Source: Chloroflexota bacterium (GTDB lineage Bacteria; Chloroflexota; Dehalococcoidia; UBA6926). Taken from it: a DNA stretch of 42,630 nt. The position numbers and the translations under genes are program-made. Under the pieces are notes generated by a model that was given only the letters and a program-made list of their open reading frames with translations, was not told where the DNA came from and ran no database searches. Below are positions 30,714 through 39,649 of this stretch, piece after piece (positions within the stretch are counted from its first letter, which is position 1; each line of letters opens with the position of its first letter). The DNA is taken from assembly GCA_026713485.1 (NCBI GenBank), contig JAPOOK010000015.1, forward strand, positions 1 to 42,630, written 5' to 3'.

Positions 30714-31268
30714 ATGCTTAGACAGTTGATTGCACCGCGAGACCTGGGGCCGATTCCTGCACTGGCAATCACAGCCATTGTTGCCCTGGCCATCTTCGCC
30801 TGGACCGAAAGAACTGAAATCGCCGACCCGGATGGGCTGTCCGTTCCCTACTGGCCGTGGAAGCTCTGGCAGATACCTCCGCTGGTGGTCGGCTTTGGCG
30901 GCGTCTGGTGGATCTGGTTGAGCACCCGCCGCGTCACCTGGGTACGCAGCCTTGCGCTCGCCATACTGGCCGCAGCCGTGCTCGTGAACTCCTATAGCCA
31001 GGTGTCAGGCGACTATTGGGGTGACGTGTGGCGCACCGTCAATCCGCTGTTCATTGCCTCTGCGAGCGTGGCGGGAGTTGCCCTGTGGCGCAACGGATCC
31101 ACAGAGGCGCGTGTGGGCGCAGTGCTTTCAGTGGCCATGGGCATCCTGATCTTCGGCAACGGGTACTTCATCAATAACGGAGACTTGTGGCCGATACTCA
31201 ACCCGGCGCGAATGCTTACTGCACTAGCCTGGGCCGCGGTAGCCGGCGAGGGAAACAGAGAACTTTGA
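30714..31268 (+). CDS. hypothetical five-helix membrane protein
   Basis: 184 residues from ATG 30714, with a weak AGGTGG upstream. Hydrophobic segments: IPALAITAIVALAIFAW, IPPLVVGFGGVWWIWLS, LALAILAAAVLVNSYS, NPLFIASASVAGVALW and VLSVAMGILIFGNGYF. Loops contain several Trp and Tyr residues (SVPYWPWKLW, DYWGDVWRTVNP). I do not recognise a family. It is convergent with the DUF6508 gene, with only four bases between stops. Function unknown. Confidence 0.65.
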   Translation: MLRQLIAPRDLGPIPALAITAIVALAIFAWTERTEIADPDGLSVPYWPWKLWQIPPLVVGFGGVWWIWLSTRRVTWVRSLALAILAAAVLVNSYSQVSGDYWGDVWRTVNPLFIASASVAGVALWRNGSTEARVGAVLSVAMGILIFGNGYFINNGDLWPILNPARMLTALAWAAVAGEGNREL

Positions 31269-31272
31269 GCTG

Positions 31273-31812
31273 CTAGCCTGGCTTCTGGAACTTCGCGTCC
31301 ACCGCACGGCGCTCGTCCTGATCCATGCCCCACCACGTCGGCCAATCGATGTCATCACCCTCGGCGGGGAGGGCGGCCAGGAGGGCGGATGCACGTTTGA
31401 CGATGGCGATGACAAGGCCCGAGTCGTAGGCCGAGCCGAGAAAGCCCTCATCGAGCCGATCCTGCCGTATGAGCACGGTTATCACCCTGCTCAGATCCAG
31501 GGGGCTGGCCTCTCCGATTGCTGAAGCGTCGCTCATCAGGCGCTGTCCCTCGGGGGTTGCCTTCCAATCAACCCACTCGAAGCCCTGCACCCAGCCGTTG
31601 TCATTGCAATATTCGAAGAAGTCCCGGCCAACGCGGGATAGGCGGTACCACCTGCCGCGTCCCGGCTGATCCACCCATTCGCCGAACTCAAATCCGGGCT
31701 GTCCGAAAGGTCGCTCATACACCGCCAGCGCATTCAGGCGCCTCGCGAGCGGCCCCGCGTCGGACGCCTGCATCGCGATATCCTTCCGCATCCGGTCCTG
31801 TTCAGTTGCCAT
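31273..31812 (-). CDS. DUF6508 family protein
   Basis: 179 residues from ATG 31812-31810. Soluble, helical and aromatic-rich. The pattern fits DUF6508 as I know it: an N-terminal helix with LNALAVYERPFGQPGFEFGE, the paired FFEYCNDNGWVQGFEWVDWK, and the helix LSRVITVLIRQDRLDEGFLG with SGLVIAIVKRASALLA. The C-terminus has WWGMDQDERRAVDAKF. The function of the family is unknown to me. It lies downstream of the ankyrin-repeat gene on the same strand with about 100 bases between; a link is possible but unproven. Confidence 0.75.
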   Translation of the reverse strand: MATEQDRMRKDIAMQASDAGPLARRLNALAVYERPFGQPGFEFGEWVDQPGRGRWYRLSRVGRDFFEYCNDNGWVQGFEWVDWKATPEGQRLMSDASAIGEASPLDLSRVITVLIRQDRLDEGFLGSAYDSGLVIAIVKRASALLAALPAEGDDIDWPTWWGMDQDERRAVDAKFQKPG

Positions 31813-31915
31813 TCGTTCCCCCCGTCACCCTCTCATTGGAACACCGTCACCCTACGATACGCCCTGTTTTGCATGAGCGCAGTGGTCGAGGACCTGTACG
31901 AGGAGTCTTGTGGAC

Positions 31916-33043
31916 TCAGGGCGCACAGAGGCGGTCCAATAGAGCAGTGCCCTCAAACGCCTCCACATTCCGGGCAGTTCGGCATGCGAGCGGTTCGGTA
32001 GGGTCCGCGCCATATTCCAGCAGCAACTCCACAACCACCGGGTTGGGCTCCTGTGGACCGGCTCCACTGGCGTATCGAAGGGGTGTTATGCCGGACCAGC
32101 GATCCTCGACTCCCCCCTGTACGTCCGCACCCCTATCCAGGTACAACCTGATCAATTCCAGGTTTCCGCTCTCGATGGCCGCATACAGCGGCGTATAGCC
32201 ATTCCGCGAGACCGCATTGATGTCCGCGCCATGGTCCAGAAGCACGCGGGCAATAGCCGGTGACGGTCCCCCATAAGCCGGTTCCGTTCCACCCGAATAC
32301 GATGACAACTCCACAAACAGGATATGTATGCCCGTGTCCGGGTCCGTCCAATTCGCGTCTGCGCCAAACTCCAGAAGCAGAGTCGTCAGATCCAGGTCGA
32401 AGTCTTCTTTTGCCGCCCACGGCAGGTGAAACCCAGTGTGCGGGTCCGCCCCGTGCTCGAGCAGCGTACGTGCCATTCCAAGGCGGTCCTCGGGATTCCC
32501 AGAGAATGTTATCTGCATTCCGGAGTCCGGATTGAAATGCCTTCCCAACGCTAGATCCAGCGGTGTGCGGCCCGAATCGTCCACCGCATTGGCCTCCGCG
32601 CCAGCCCGAAGCAAGGCCGCAGCGTTTTCAGGAGTGCCGTCGCGGGCGATATTGTGAATAGGCAGTTCGCCACTCGCGTTTCGGGCATTAACGTCCGCGC
32701 CCGCCTCCACCAGCAATTCAATGATTGCCGGGTCGCTATCAGTCGCCCTATGAAGCGGGGTTACCCCTTCAATAGTGGGGAGGTTGACGTCCGCTCCGGC
32801 ATCGATCAGGACCCTCACAATTTCTGTGTCCTGATTCTCGATTATCGCTATGGCAAGCGGTGTGAAACCGTACTCGTCCTGCTCATTAGGGTCTGCTCCG
32901 TCCTGCAACGCCTGTTGAACCCTATCCGGGGAAACATTCTGACGGGACACTACGTTGGTCATATCCGTGGAGCAGCCGCCCGTGAGCGCGATCGCCGCCA
33001 AAGGCAACGTCAGCGCGGTCAGCCCAACACGTACGATAAACAT
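31916..33043 (-). CDS. exported ankyrin-repeat protein, probable lipoprotein
   Basis: 375 residues from ATG 33043 (a GTG one codon earlier is equivalent). The first 25 residues form a signal peptide, FIVRVGLTALTLPLAAIALT, then GGC. The cysteine suggests lipid attachment, although the lipobox is imperfect. Eight or more ankyrin repeats follow, for example YGFTPLAIAIIENQDTEIVR, GVTPLHRATDSDPAIIELL, SGRTPLDLALGR and NGYTPLYAAIESGNLELI, with typical LLxxGADxN turns. Repeat 5-6 has a long insert (about 170-185). Ankyrin stacks bind other proteins; an extracytoplasmic one probably mediates envelope or surface contacts. It is divergent from rsmG. The isolated repeat at 28866-28979 may be a relic of a paralogue. 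Confidence 0.85.
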   Translation of the reverse strand: MFIVRVGLTALTLPLAAIALTGGCSTDMTNVVSRQNVSPDRVQQALQDGADPNEQDEYGFTPLAIAIIENQDTEIVRVLIDAGADVNLPTIEGVTPLHRATDSDPAIIELLVEAGADVNARNASGELPIHNIARDGTPENAAALLRAGAEANAVDDSGRTPLDLALGRHFNPDSGMQITFSGNPEDRLGMARTLLEHGADPHTGFHLPWAAKEDFDLDLTTLLLEFGADANWTDPDTGIHILFVELSSYSGGTEPAYGGPSPAIARVLLDHGADINAVSRNGYTPLYAAIESGNLELIRLYLDRGADVQGGVEDRWSGITPLRYASGAGPQEPNPVVVELLLEYGADPTEPLACRTARNVEAFEGTALLDRLCAP

Positions 33044-33103
33044 CACCTAAACCCTCAACGCCGATACCATACACCCATTGCCCCTCCCTGCTACCGTTAT
33101 CTC

Positions 33104-33862
33104 GTGAGTACCACCACACACACAGATAGCAACGACTCTGTCGATAGCCTGCCGTTGCTGCGAGAGTGGGCGGACAAGCTGGGAGCGCCCCTCGCGGAAC
33201 ACCAGCTTGACGCCTTTCGTATCTATCGCGAGGAACTACTCGGCTGGACCGCCAAGCGCACTAACCTGACGGCCATCACGGAGCCGGATGAGGTGGAGTC
33301 ACGCCTGTTCCTTGAGAGCCTGTGGTGCGCCATGGCATTACCAACGACTGAAGGCCTGCGACTCGTTGACGTCGGAACAGGTGGGGGCTTTCCCGGTCTG
33401 CCTCTCGCCATTGCGTTCCCGCAGCTGCACATTACGCTCGTCGAGGCCACCGGCAAGAAGATCACGTTTCTTGAGCACGTTGTCGGCGTGCTGGGGCTGA
33501 GAAATTGCCATGTGGTTCAGGGCCGCGCCGAGGACCTGGGTCATGAACCCGATCACCGGGAGGTCTACGACGTTGCGACGGCCCGAGCTGTTGCCCCAAT
33601 GCCTACGCTGGTTGAGTTGTGCCTGCCGTTTGTGCGAATGAACGGCTTGCTCATCGCCCCTAAAGGCGCTGACGCCGAGCAGGAAATCAACGATGCATCA
33701 GACGCGCTCTCTGCGCTTGGTGGAGCGTCGGAGGGCATCGTCCTTCCTGACCTTAATACTCCTATCCCAGCCGATCACCGACTAGTCGTCATCAGTAAGA
33801 CCACCCCGTCGCCATACAGATACCCTCGACGGAACGGCGTGCCGGCACAACGCCCGCTGTAG
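33104..33862 (+). CDS. rsmG: 16S rRNA (guanine-527-N7)-methyltransferase RsmG
   Basis: 252 residues. I place the start at GTG 33104, because the frame, although open for a further 150 codons, lies antisense to the ankyrin gene there. RsmG methylates G527 in the 530 loop of 16S rRNA; its loss gives low-level streptomycin resistance. Motifs: WTAKRTNLTAITEPDEV, the SAM site LVDVGTGGGFPGLPLAIAFP, LVEATGKKITFLEHVV and VATARAVAPMPTLVELCLPF. Length and order are standard. The flippase-like gene starts six bases after the stop, so they form an operon. Confidence 0.95.
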   Translation: MSTTTHTDSNDSVDSLPLLREWADKLGAPLAEHQLDAFRIYREELLGWTAKRTNLTAITEPDEVESRLFLESLWCAMALPTTEGLRLVDVGTGGGFPGLPLAIAFPQLHITLVEATGKKITFLEHVVGVLGLRNCHVVQGRAEDLGHEPDHREVYDVATARAVAPMPTLVELCLPFVRMNGLLIAPKGADAEQEINDASDALSALGGASEGIVLPDLNTPIPADHRLVVISKTTPSPYRYPRRNGVPAQRPL

Positions 33863-33868
33863 CCATCC

Positions 33869-34876
33869 ATGTCTGTCTCGACAGTCTCACAGGCCGGCGC
33901 GATTCGCCGCCGCATCCTCCATCCGGCCACATTAATCTCGCTTGGCATAGCCGTCCTCCTGTTAATCGTGTTGGCGCGGGGCGTTGATGTTAGCTTCACG
34001 GACATGGCTCGAGCGATTGGCAATGCGAACCCGCTACTCATCGTCGCCGCATTCCTTGCGTATTATGTCAATTTTCCCATGAGGGGTATCCGTTGGCGGC
34101 TGTTGATAGAGAATGCGCAGGCGATGGCCGATGACCCAGTCCCGCTCCCATCCAAACGCGCCTTCTCCGAAATCATCCTCCTCGGCTGGTTTGTGAATGC
34201 CGTCGCATGGTTGCGCATGGGGGATCCGTACCGCGCCTACCTCGTCTCTCGACAGCACGAGAACCAGTCTTATCCCAGGATCCTCGGCACGGTTCTTGCT
34301 GAGCGAGTCCTGGATGTGGTGACGTTCGCCGCCATCCTTCTTCCCATCGGCGCTCTCCTCTGGGTGGATGCAAGCGGCGTGACCACTACCGTCATTGCCC
34401 TCACTGTCGTTATTGGCGGGGGAGCAATTTTCCTGGTGGTGGGAATGGCGCTATTTGGGCAACGTGCCACTGCCCGATTGCCCGGGTCGATTCGGGACTG
34501 GTTGGAACGGCTTCGCGTTGGCGCGCTGCTCAGCCTCAGCGGAAGACTCTGGCCCATCACAATCCTCAGCGTCAGCGGATGGGTCGCGGAGGGCATGCGC
34601 CTTGCGCTTGTCACCTGGGCACTAGGTCTCGACGTCCCGCTGCCCGTGATTGCATTCGTCGCGCTGGCCCACAACCTTATTACTGCAATTCCGACCACAC
34701 CTGGCGGCCTCGGAGTCGCGGAGGCGGGCATGGTGGGACTGTTACTGCCATGGGTAGCGCTGGAGGACGCCGCCGTCCTGACGGCGCTCGACCGCTCCGT
34801 AACGTGGTTCAGCGTCGTCCTGATTGGCGGAGTGGCAATCGGATGGCGCGAGGGAGTGCGGCGAGGGCGGTATTAG
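33869..34876 (+). CDS. flippase-like membrane protein (LPG synthase transmembrane / UPF0104 type)
   Basis: 335 residues from ATG 33869. Eight or so membrane helices. Family marks are FLAYYVNFPMRGIRWRLLIE, LGWFVNAVAWLRMGDPYRAY, the LGTVLAERVLDVVTFAAI helix, and ITAIPTTPGGLGVAEAGMVG. This is the membrane part shared with lysylphosphatidylglycerol synthases and glycolipid flippases, without the synthetase domain, so lipid or lipid-linked precursor flipping is likely. The last 18 codons belong to an 86-bp direct repeat whose second copy lies 1,973 bases downstream and encodes a near-identical C-terminus (RREGV-like end with R to K and Y to F changes). Confidence 0.87.
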   Translation: MSVSTVSQAGAIRRRILHPATLISLGIAVLLLIVLARGVDVSFTDMARAIGNANPLLIVAAFLAYYVNFPMRGIRWRLLIENAQAMADDPVPLPSKRAFSEIILLGWFVNAVAWLRMGDPYRAYLVSRQHENQSYPRILGTVLAERVLDVVTFAAILLPIGALLWVDASGVTTTVIALTVVIGGGAIFLVVGMALFGQRATARLPGSIRDWLERLRVGALLSLSGRLWPITILSVSGWVAEGMRLALVTWALGLDVPLPVIAFVALAHNLITAIPTTPGGLGVAEAGMVGLLLPWVALEDAAVLTALDRSVTWFSVVLIGGVAIGWREGVRRGRY

Positions 34877-34908
34877 GGCGCCCTTACGCCGTTGTGCGGC
34901 GGTACAGG
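34823..34908. repeat. 86-bp direct repeat, left copy
   Basis: Matches 36796-36881 at a constant offset of 1,973 bases without gaps; by eye 79 of 86 positions agree. This copy holds the real 3' end of the flippase gene plus the last codons and stop (on the minus strand) of an ABC permease, LYRRTTA then TAA. It also contains the palindromic AGGGCGCCCT, which may end transcription. Confidence 0.9.
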
Positions 34909-34916
34909 CATCTGCA

Positions 34917-35246
34917 CTAACCGAATCCAAAAAAGTTTACGTAACTCCTCAACAGATAAATGACAACACAGACGCCGATGCTCCATCCGAAGAGTTTCGC
35001 GTGATTGACAGAATATGCGGAGCCTTTGATTACCTTCATTGCCGCTAACACCACCAAGCCAACGATGCTACCCAGAATTGCTCCGGTGACCAAAGACTCT
35101 AGGGGAATCGCCAATATAGCCCAATATATCTTGAAGGCTGTTGACGATTCATCTGCACCGCTGGTCACGAGGAAGGTGCAGCTTGCGACCGTCACAAGAA
35201 CGAAGGCCACGACCGCAACTATGAAGATTAGGAGTGGCCTAGGCAT
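34917..35246 (-). CDS. small hypothetical membrane protein
   Basis: 109 residues from ATG 35246-35244, with GGAGAG a few bases upstream. Three membrane segments: LLIFIVAVVAFVLVTVASC, WAILAIPLESLVTGAILGSI running into VGLVVLAAMKVI, and the C-terminal GVCVVIYLLRSYVNFFGFG. The first could serve as a signal anchor. I do not recognise a family. It lies inside the 1.9-kb segment between the 86-bp repeats and so probably arrived with that segment. Its composition is more AT-rich than the flanking flippase and permease genes. Confidence 0.6.
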   Translation of the reverse strand: MPRPLLIFIVAVVAFVLVTVASCTFLVTSGADESSTAFKIYWAILAIPLESLVTGAILGSIVGLVVLAAMKVIKGSAYSVNHAKLFGWSIGVCVVIYLLRSYVNFFGFG

Positions 35247-35553
35247 TGAAAACTCTCTCCTTGTGGTTCCCTAGCCCACTTTAAAGCGTTCTCAGCGTAA
35301 CCCATAGTTTGGACAAATACCGAAGTGTCTACCGCCTATGGGACTCGATCGGGGGAGAACAAGGCGCCAGGGGGCGTGGTTTCTCGACGATTGTTCCTCG
35401 GCCGCGGCGGCATTCATGAAACGGCGCACAAATTACTTTACGGCAAGAGGGTCGGCACGAGCAGTGGGGAGAACTCAGAAGTGGAGCCGAGATTCCCAAC
35501 ATGCACAGCTTCAGTTCCAGTCCAATCTAAGTTGGGGCGGCGGCAAACCGAGT
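35247..35553. other. gene-free stretch with a possible coding remnant
   Basis: 307 bases between the small membrane protein and the trypsin-DUF192 gene. An open frame at 35309-35419 reads, in part, LDKYRSVYRLWDSIGGEQG, which looks like the start of a real protein but meets a stop at once. Other frames look random. No RNA gene is visible. Confidence 0.35.
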
Positions 35554-36642
35554 CTAGCGGAATGACGCCTCATCCCCTACCGAGAAGCCGTGTGACTCCG
35601 CAAGGCCGGCATTGATCACTAGCGCATATTGAGCCGGAGCAGTACTTACATATGTGCGCAGCTCAGAATCCGCGACGCCCGGCTCTGGAACCATCGTATG
35701 AATGTCCACGATAACCCCGGCCGCATCCATATAGAGGATATCCAGCGGAATCAGCACACCCTTCATCCAGAATGTGAGGATGTATTCCCACGAAAACACA
35801 AAGAGCATTCCTGCATTACTCGCAAGAGCTTCCCGATGCGCCAAGCCAGATCCACGCTCAGCCGGCGTAGCCGCAATCTCTACCAGAAAGTTCATGCCCT
35901 TGAGGGAGACGTACCGAATGCCACTCGGGTCCTGAATGTCCAAAATCTGGCGGAAATCTTGCTCAAACCACGGTTGGGCGTAACTTATGACCTCACGCAC
36001 ATCGATGCCTGCGACAACAATCGCCACTCCATCAATTTCCTCATATCCGCCAACCAACAGGCCTATAAAGTTGTCGAACTGATCAAAAATAGGGGAGCCA
36101 CTGAACCCCGGCCAATTGGCCGCATGGGCATCCCAACACGTTGCAATGTTGCAGTTCAAATTGAACTTTGTCGGTCCGTAGCGCCTCTCCATTAGTGTCA
36201 CAGGAACCCTGCCGTTCGGACCAATTGCGTACGCACCTTCTACAGCCCATGATAGCGACCCAAGGGGGAAGGCCTTTTCATTCGGACTGGCAACACTCTT
36301 CAACGCGATGTCGTGTGCAGCAGATATGGGACCCCACTGCGACTGCATTAGTGGGCGATTCTCCATGCAATGATATGCAGTCACAAGGTATTCTTGGCCA
36401 CTGTCAATAATTGTGGAGACACCACACCCCAAGCGTTCTCGCCAAACAATTGATTCTGGTACTGGCGTTGGCGTTGCGGTAGGCCGTACGGTGGGGGCAA
36501 GCCTTTGCGAAGGTGAAGGGATAGTGGTGGGCTGCTGAATAGTGGAGTCGGATTCATCTCCAATGTTAACCGTCAGACAACCGTAGGCGAACACGGCAAG
36601 GAAGATGGCAAAGGCGAGGGTTTGAGAATGCCAGCCACTCAT
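35554..36642 (-). CDS. exported trypsin-like protease fused to a DUF192 domain
   Basis: 362 residues from ATG 36642-36640. A signal peptide (LAFAIFLAVFAYGC) ends in a lipobox-like cysteine at residue 22, followed by a Pro/Thr-rich linker (TVRPTATPTPVPE). Residues about 65-235 are a chymotrypsin-fold protease with a full triad: His91 in VTAYHCM, Asp111 in HDIALKSV, Ser181 in PGFSGSPIF. Residues about 248-362 match DUF192: FLVEIAATPAERGSGLAHRE, GMLFVFSWEYILTFWMKGVL, IPLDILYMDAAGVIVDIHTM, and a final YALVINAGLAESHGFSVGD. DUF192 is a small secreted domain of unknown function; I do not know it fused to a protease. The gene fills the insert bracketed by the 86-bp repeats. Confidence 0.8.
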   Translation of the reverse strand: MSGWHSQTLAFAIFLAVFAYGCLTVNIGDESDSTIQQPTTIPSPSQRLAPTVRPTATPTPVPESIVWRERLGCGVSTIIDSGQEYLVTAYHCMENRPLMQSQWGPISAAHDIALKSVASPNEKAFPLGSLSWAVEGAYAIGPNGRVPVTLMERRYGPTKFNLNCNIATCWDAHAANWPGFSGSPIFDQFDNFIGLLVGGYEEIDGVAIVVAGIDVREVISYAQPWFEQDFRQILDIQDPSGIRYVSLKGMNFLVEIAATPAERGSGLAHREALASNAGMLFVFSWEYILTFWMKGVLIPLDILYMDAAGVIVDIHTMVPEPGVADSELRTYVSTAPAQYALVINAGLAESHGFSVGDEASFR

Positions 36643-36795
36643 GTCATCTTGGTACCTCGGTAGGATTGGTGGCTCAAGCGGGATTCGCCAACAATACCAG
36701 GACGACGCTAGGATAGACCAAGGCTGCGTATCCTGTCACAAGACGGGAGAAACGGCTTGGCTTGGGCAATGGTCATAATGTGCGCCATCGAGACA

Positions 36796-36881
36796 ATCGG
36801 CGGAGTGGCAATCGGATGGCGCGAGGGAGTGAAGAGGGGGCGGTTTTAGGGCGCCCCTACGCCGTTGTGCGGCGGTACAGG
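36796..36881. repeat. 86-bp direct repeat, right copy
   Basis: Second copy of 34823-34908. It holds the real 3' end of the ABC permease gene plus an orphan flippase C-terminus (GGVAIGWREGVKRGRF then TAG). The changes against the left copy keep the reading frame and are conservative, and the permease stop is TAG instead of TAA. No similarity extends upstream of 36796. Confidence 0.9.
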
Positions 36882-37624
36882 ATAGTGGTGGCCGTCAGGG
36901 CGACGATCGTCATCACGACAAGTATCGAAACGCCGGGCAGGATATGCTCCCACTCCCAGCCTGTAACCACGACCGCGCGTATCGCCTCCAGCACATAGTT
37001 CACAGGGTTTAGCGAGACGGCAATCTGGAACCAGTCCGCCATGAGTTCCTTTGGCATGAATGCCGTGGTGACGAAGACCGCGGGAATGAAGAAGATGAAC
37101 ATGGACTGCGTCACCTGAACGCTGCGCGTCTTGATGGCGATAATCAGGCCCAGACAAGACCAGGCAACTCCGAACATCGTTCCGAGAACCAGGATGGCAA
37201 GGAAGCCGAGCCATCCCGATTCCGAAGACGCGCCCATGATGACGCCCACGATGACAATCGTGACGCCCTGGATGAAGCCCCGCGTCGCAGACACGAGGAG
37301 AACGCCGAGCAGGATGGATATTCGGTAGATGGGCGCCAGCAGGAGCTTATTCAGATAGCCGGACAGATCGTCCGTCAGCAGGTTGAATCCGGCGTCTATA
37401 CCACTGAATATCATCGCCTGCACGATGATCATGGGCATCAGGTATGTGACATAACTATCGGTAGGGAATCCCGGCAGCATCGAGACATTGTCGAATGCGG
37501 CCACGAATACGACCATGAAGAGGATATTGATGGAGACAGCCGGTATTATCTGGCCTGGCTGCGTAACCCAGGCGCGGAAATTGCGCAGGTAGATATACCA
37601 GGTCTGGAGGACGAGACTGACCAT
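36857..37624 (-). CDS. ABC-2 type transporter permease (DrrB-like)
   Basis: 255 residues from ATG 37624-37622, five bases after the ATPase stop. Six membrane segments in the ABC-2 layout: an N-terminal amphipathic helix (YIYLRNFRAWVTQPGQII), then INILFMVVFVAAFDNVSMLP, MPMIIVQAMIFSGIDAGFNL, the cytoplasmic DDLSGYLNKLLLAPIYRISI, and the signature IFFIPAVFVTTAFMPKELMA followed by VSLNPVNYVLEAIRAVVVTG. These fit drug or lipid exporters of the DrrB/NodJ group. It works with the ATPase encoded just upstream. Its last codons lie in the right 86-bp repeat. Confidence 0.92.
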   Translation of the reverse strand: MVSLVLQTWYIYLRNFRAWVTQPGQIIPAVSINILFMVVFVAAFDNVSMLPGFPTDSYVTYLMPMIIVQAMIFSGIDAGFNLLTDDLSGYLNKLLLAPIYRISILLGVLLVSATRGFIQGVTIVIVGVIMGASSESGWLGFLAILVLGTMFGVAWSCLGLIIAIKTRSVQVTQSMFIFFIPAVFVTTAFMPKELMADWFQIAVSLNPVNYVLEAIRAVVVTGWEWEHILPGVSILVVMTIVALTATTILYRRTTA

Positions 37625-37629
37625 TGTTT

Positions 37630-38676
<1,047 letters not shown>

Positions 38677-38776
38677 CCCACCTCCAAACGCCCCGGGACA
38701 GAATAAGGGACAGGTCAGTACCTCCATCCATACTACGAAAGCAGGCCCTGCGCGGCAAAGGGGCCCGTCCCCATCC

Positions 38777-38806
38777 TTGCCCCTGTATTGCTGCCGCCTC
38801 TATACT
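38777..38806 (+). promoter_or_regulatory. candidate near-leaderless promoter of the rpmH cluster
   Basis: TTGCCC at 38777-38782 and TATACT at 38801-38806 are 18 bases apart. The rpmH ATG is at 38817, so the transcript would begin only a few bases before it, and no Shine-Dalgarno is present. The same TATACT box and close ATG occur at the toxin gene (7115-7127). Confidence 0.5.
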
Positions 38807-38816
38807 GTCAGACACT

Positions 38817-38954
38817 ATGCCCAAGCGAACCTACCAACCCAAAGTGCGCCGCCGCAAGCGCGTCCACGGCTTTCGTCATCGTATGAGGGAGCCCGGCGGC
38901 AGAAACGTTGTCGCGCGTCGACGCGCCAAGGGGCGTCACCGTCTCAGCGTCTAA
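38817..38954 (+). CDS. rpmH: 50S ribosomal protein L34
   Basis: 45 residues. The sequence opens [19 protein letters not shown], continues [20 protein letters not shown] and ends RHRLSV, a textbook L34. It is a small basic protein of the large ribosomal subunit bound to 23S rRNA. It starts the conserved rpmH-rnpA-yidD-yidC-jag cluster, with rnpA 10 bases downstream. The gene is short and easy to miss. Confidence 0.98.
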   Translation: MPKRTYQPKVRRRKRVHGFRHRMREPGGRNVVARRRAKGRHRLSV

Positions 38955-38964
38955 CTTCTCTGCC

Positions 38965-39351
38965 ATGCCCCGGACGACGGATCACCGGCTGCGTCGGAGT
39001 TCCGATTTCGACCGCGTTTCCAGCATCGGCAAAGGCCGCGCCAATGAGCTTGTCGTCCTGCGATACGCGCCGAACGACGTCAACACCATGCGCGCCGGCT
39101 ATGCCGTCAGCAAACGTGTGGGTGGCGCAGTCACGCGCAACGCCGTCAAACGGCGACTGCGCGTCGCGGTCAGCAAGCTGGGGCCTCGCGAATCAGGAGT
39201 CGACCTCGTGTTCATCGCCAGACCACAGATCGCGCAAGCGAATTACCACGGCATCGAAGATGCGGTCACTGACGTTCTTAAGCGCGCCGGGCTGAGTGGT
39301 GAGGAAGTGGCGCCTGGCTCTGCTGACTCTTCCAAATCTCACCAAGGTTGA
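38965..39351 (+). CDS. rnpA: ribonuclease P protein component
   Basis: 128 residues from ATG 38965; upstream in-frame starts lie inside rpmH. RnpA binds RNase P RNA and helps it cut the 5' leaders of pre-tRNAs. It begins DHRLRRSSDFDRVSSIGKGR, and the signature helix is VSKRVGGAVTRNAVKRRLRV with the conserved RNxxKRxLR (RNR) motif. The last 20 residues are a Ser/Lys-rich tail. It sits 10 bases after rpmH and nine bases before yidD. Confidence 0.97.
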   Translation: MPRTTDHRLRRSSDFDRVSSIGKGRANELVVLRYAPNDVNTMRAGYAVSKRVGGAVTRNAVKRRLRVAVSKLGPRESGVDLVFIARPQIAQANYHGIEDAVTDVLKRAGLSGEEVAPGSADSSKSHQG

Positions 39352-39360
39352 GCACAGCAC

Positions 39361-39570
39361 ATGAAGTACATCGCGCTCGGCCTCCTGCGGCTATACAAGT
39401 TCGTCCTCTCGCCGCTTCTACCTGCCGCCTGCCGTTATCAGCCCACGTGCTCCGAATACGCACATGAGGCCATTGAACGCCACGGCGCGGTGAGAGGCAC
39501 AATTATGGCCGCGCGACGGCTGGGTCGGTGCCATCCGTTCCGGGAAGGGGGCTACGACCCTGTTCCGTAA
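39361..39570 (+). CDS. yidD: membrane protein insertion efficiency factor YidD
   Basis: 69 residues. It starts [20 protein letters not shown] and has the family core [19 protein letters not shown], then [18 protein letters not shown], with all three conserved cysteines. YidD is a small inner-membrane-associated protein that helps YidC-dependent insertion. Its last 11 bases overlap a proposed non-standard start of the next gene. Confidence 0.97.
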   Translation: MKYIALGLLRLYKFVLSPLLPAACRYQPTCSEYAHEAIERHGAVRGTIMAARRLGRCHPFREGGYDPVP

Positions 39571-39649
39571 GCTCTCGCACTCCAACGAAGCCGAACCGCG
39601 TCAGTGTGCTTCGACACGACGCGCAGGCCCACTGCTGCTAATCGTCGCC

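Noticed and set aside
32654-33103. 150-codon N-terminal extension of RsmG
   Set aside because: It lies antisense to the ankyrin protein gene and the family begins about where GTG 33104 falls.
38680-38816. Possible replication origin next to rpmH
   Set aside because: rpmH often lies near dnaA and oriC, but I found no DnaA boxes (TTATCCACA-like) or AT-rich unwinding region here.
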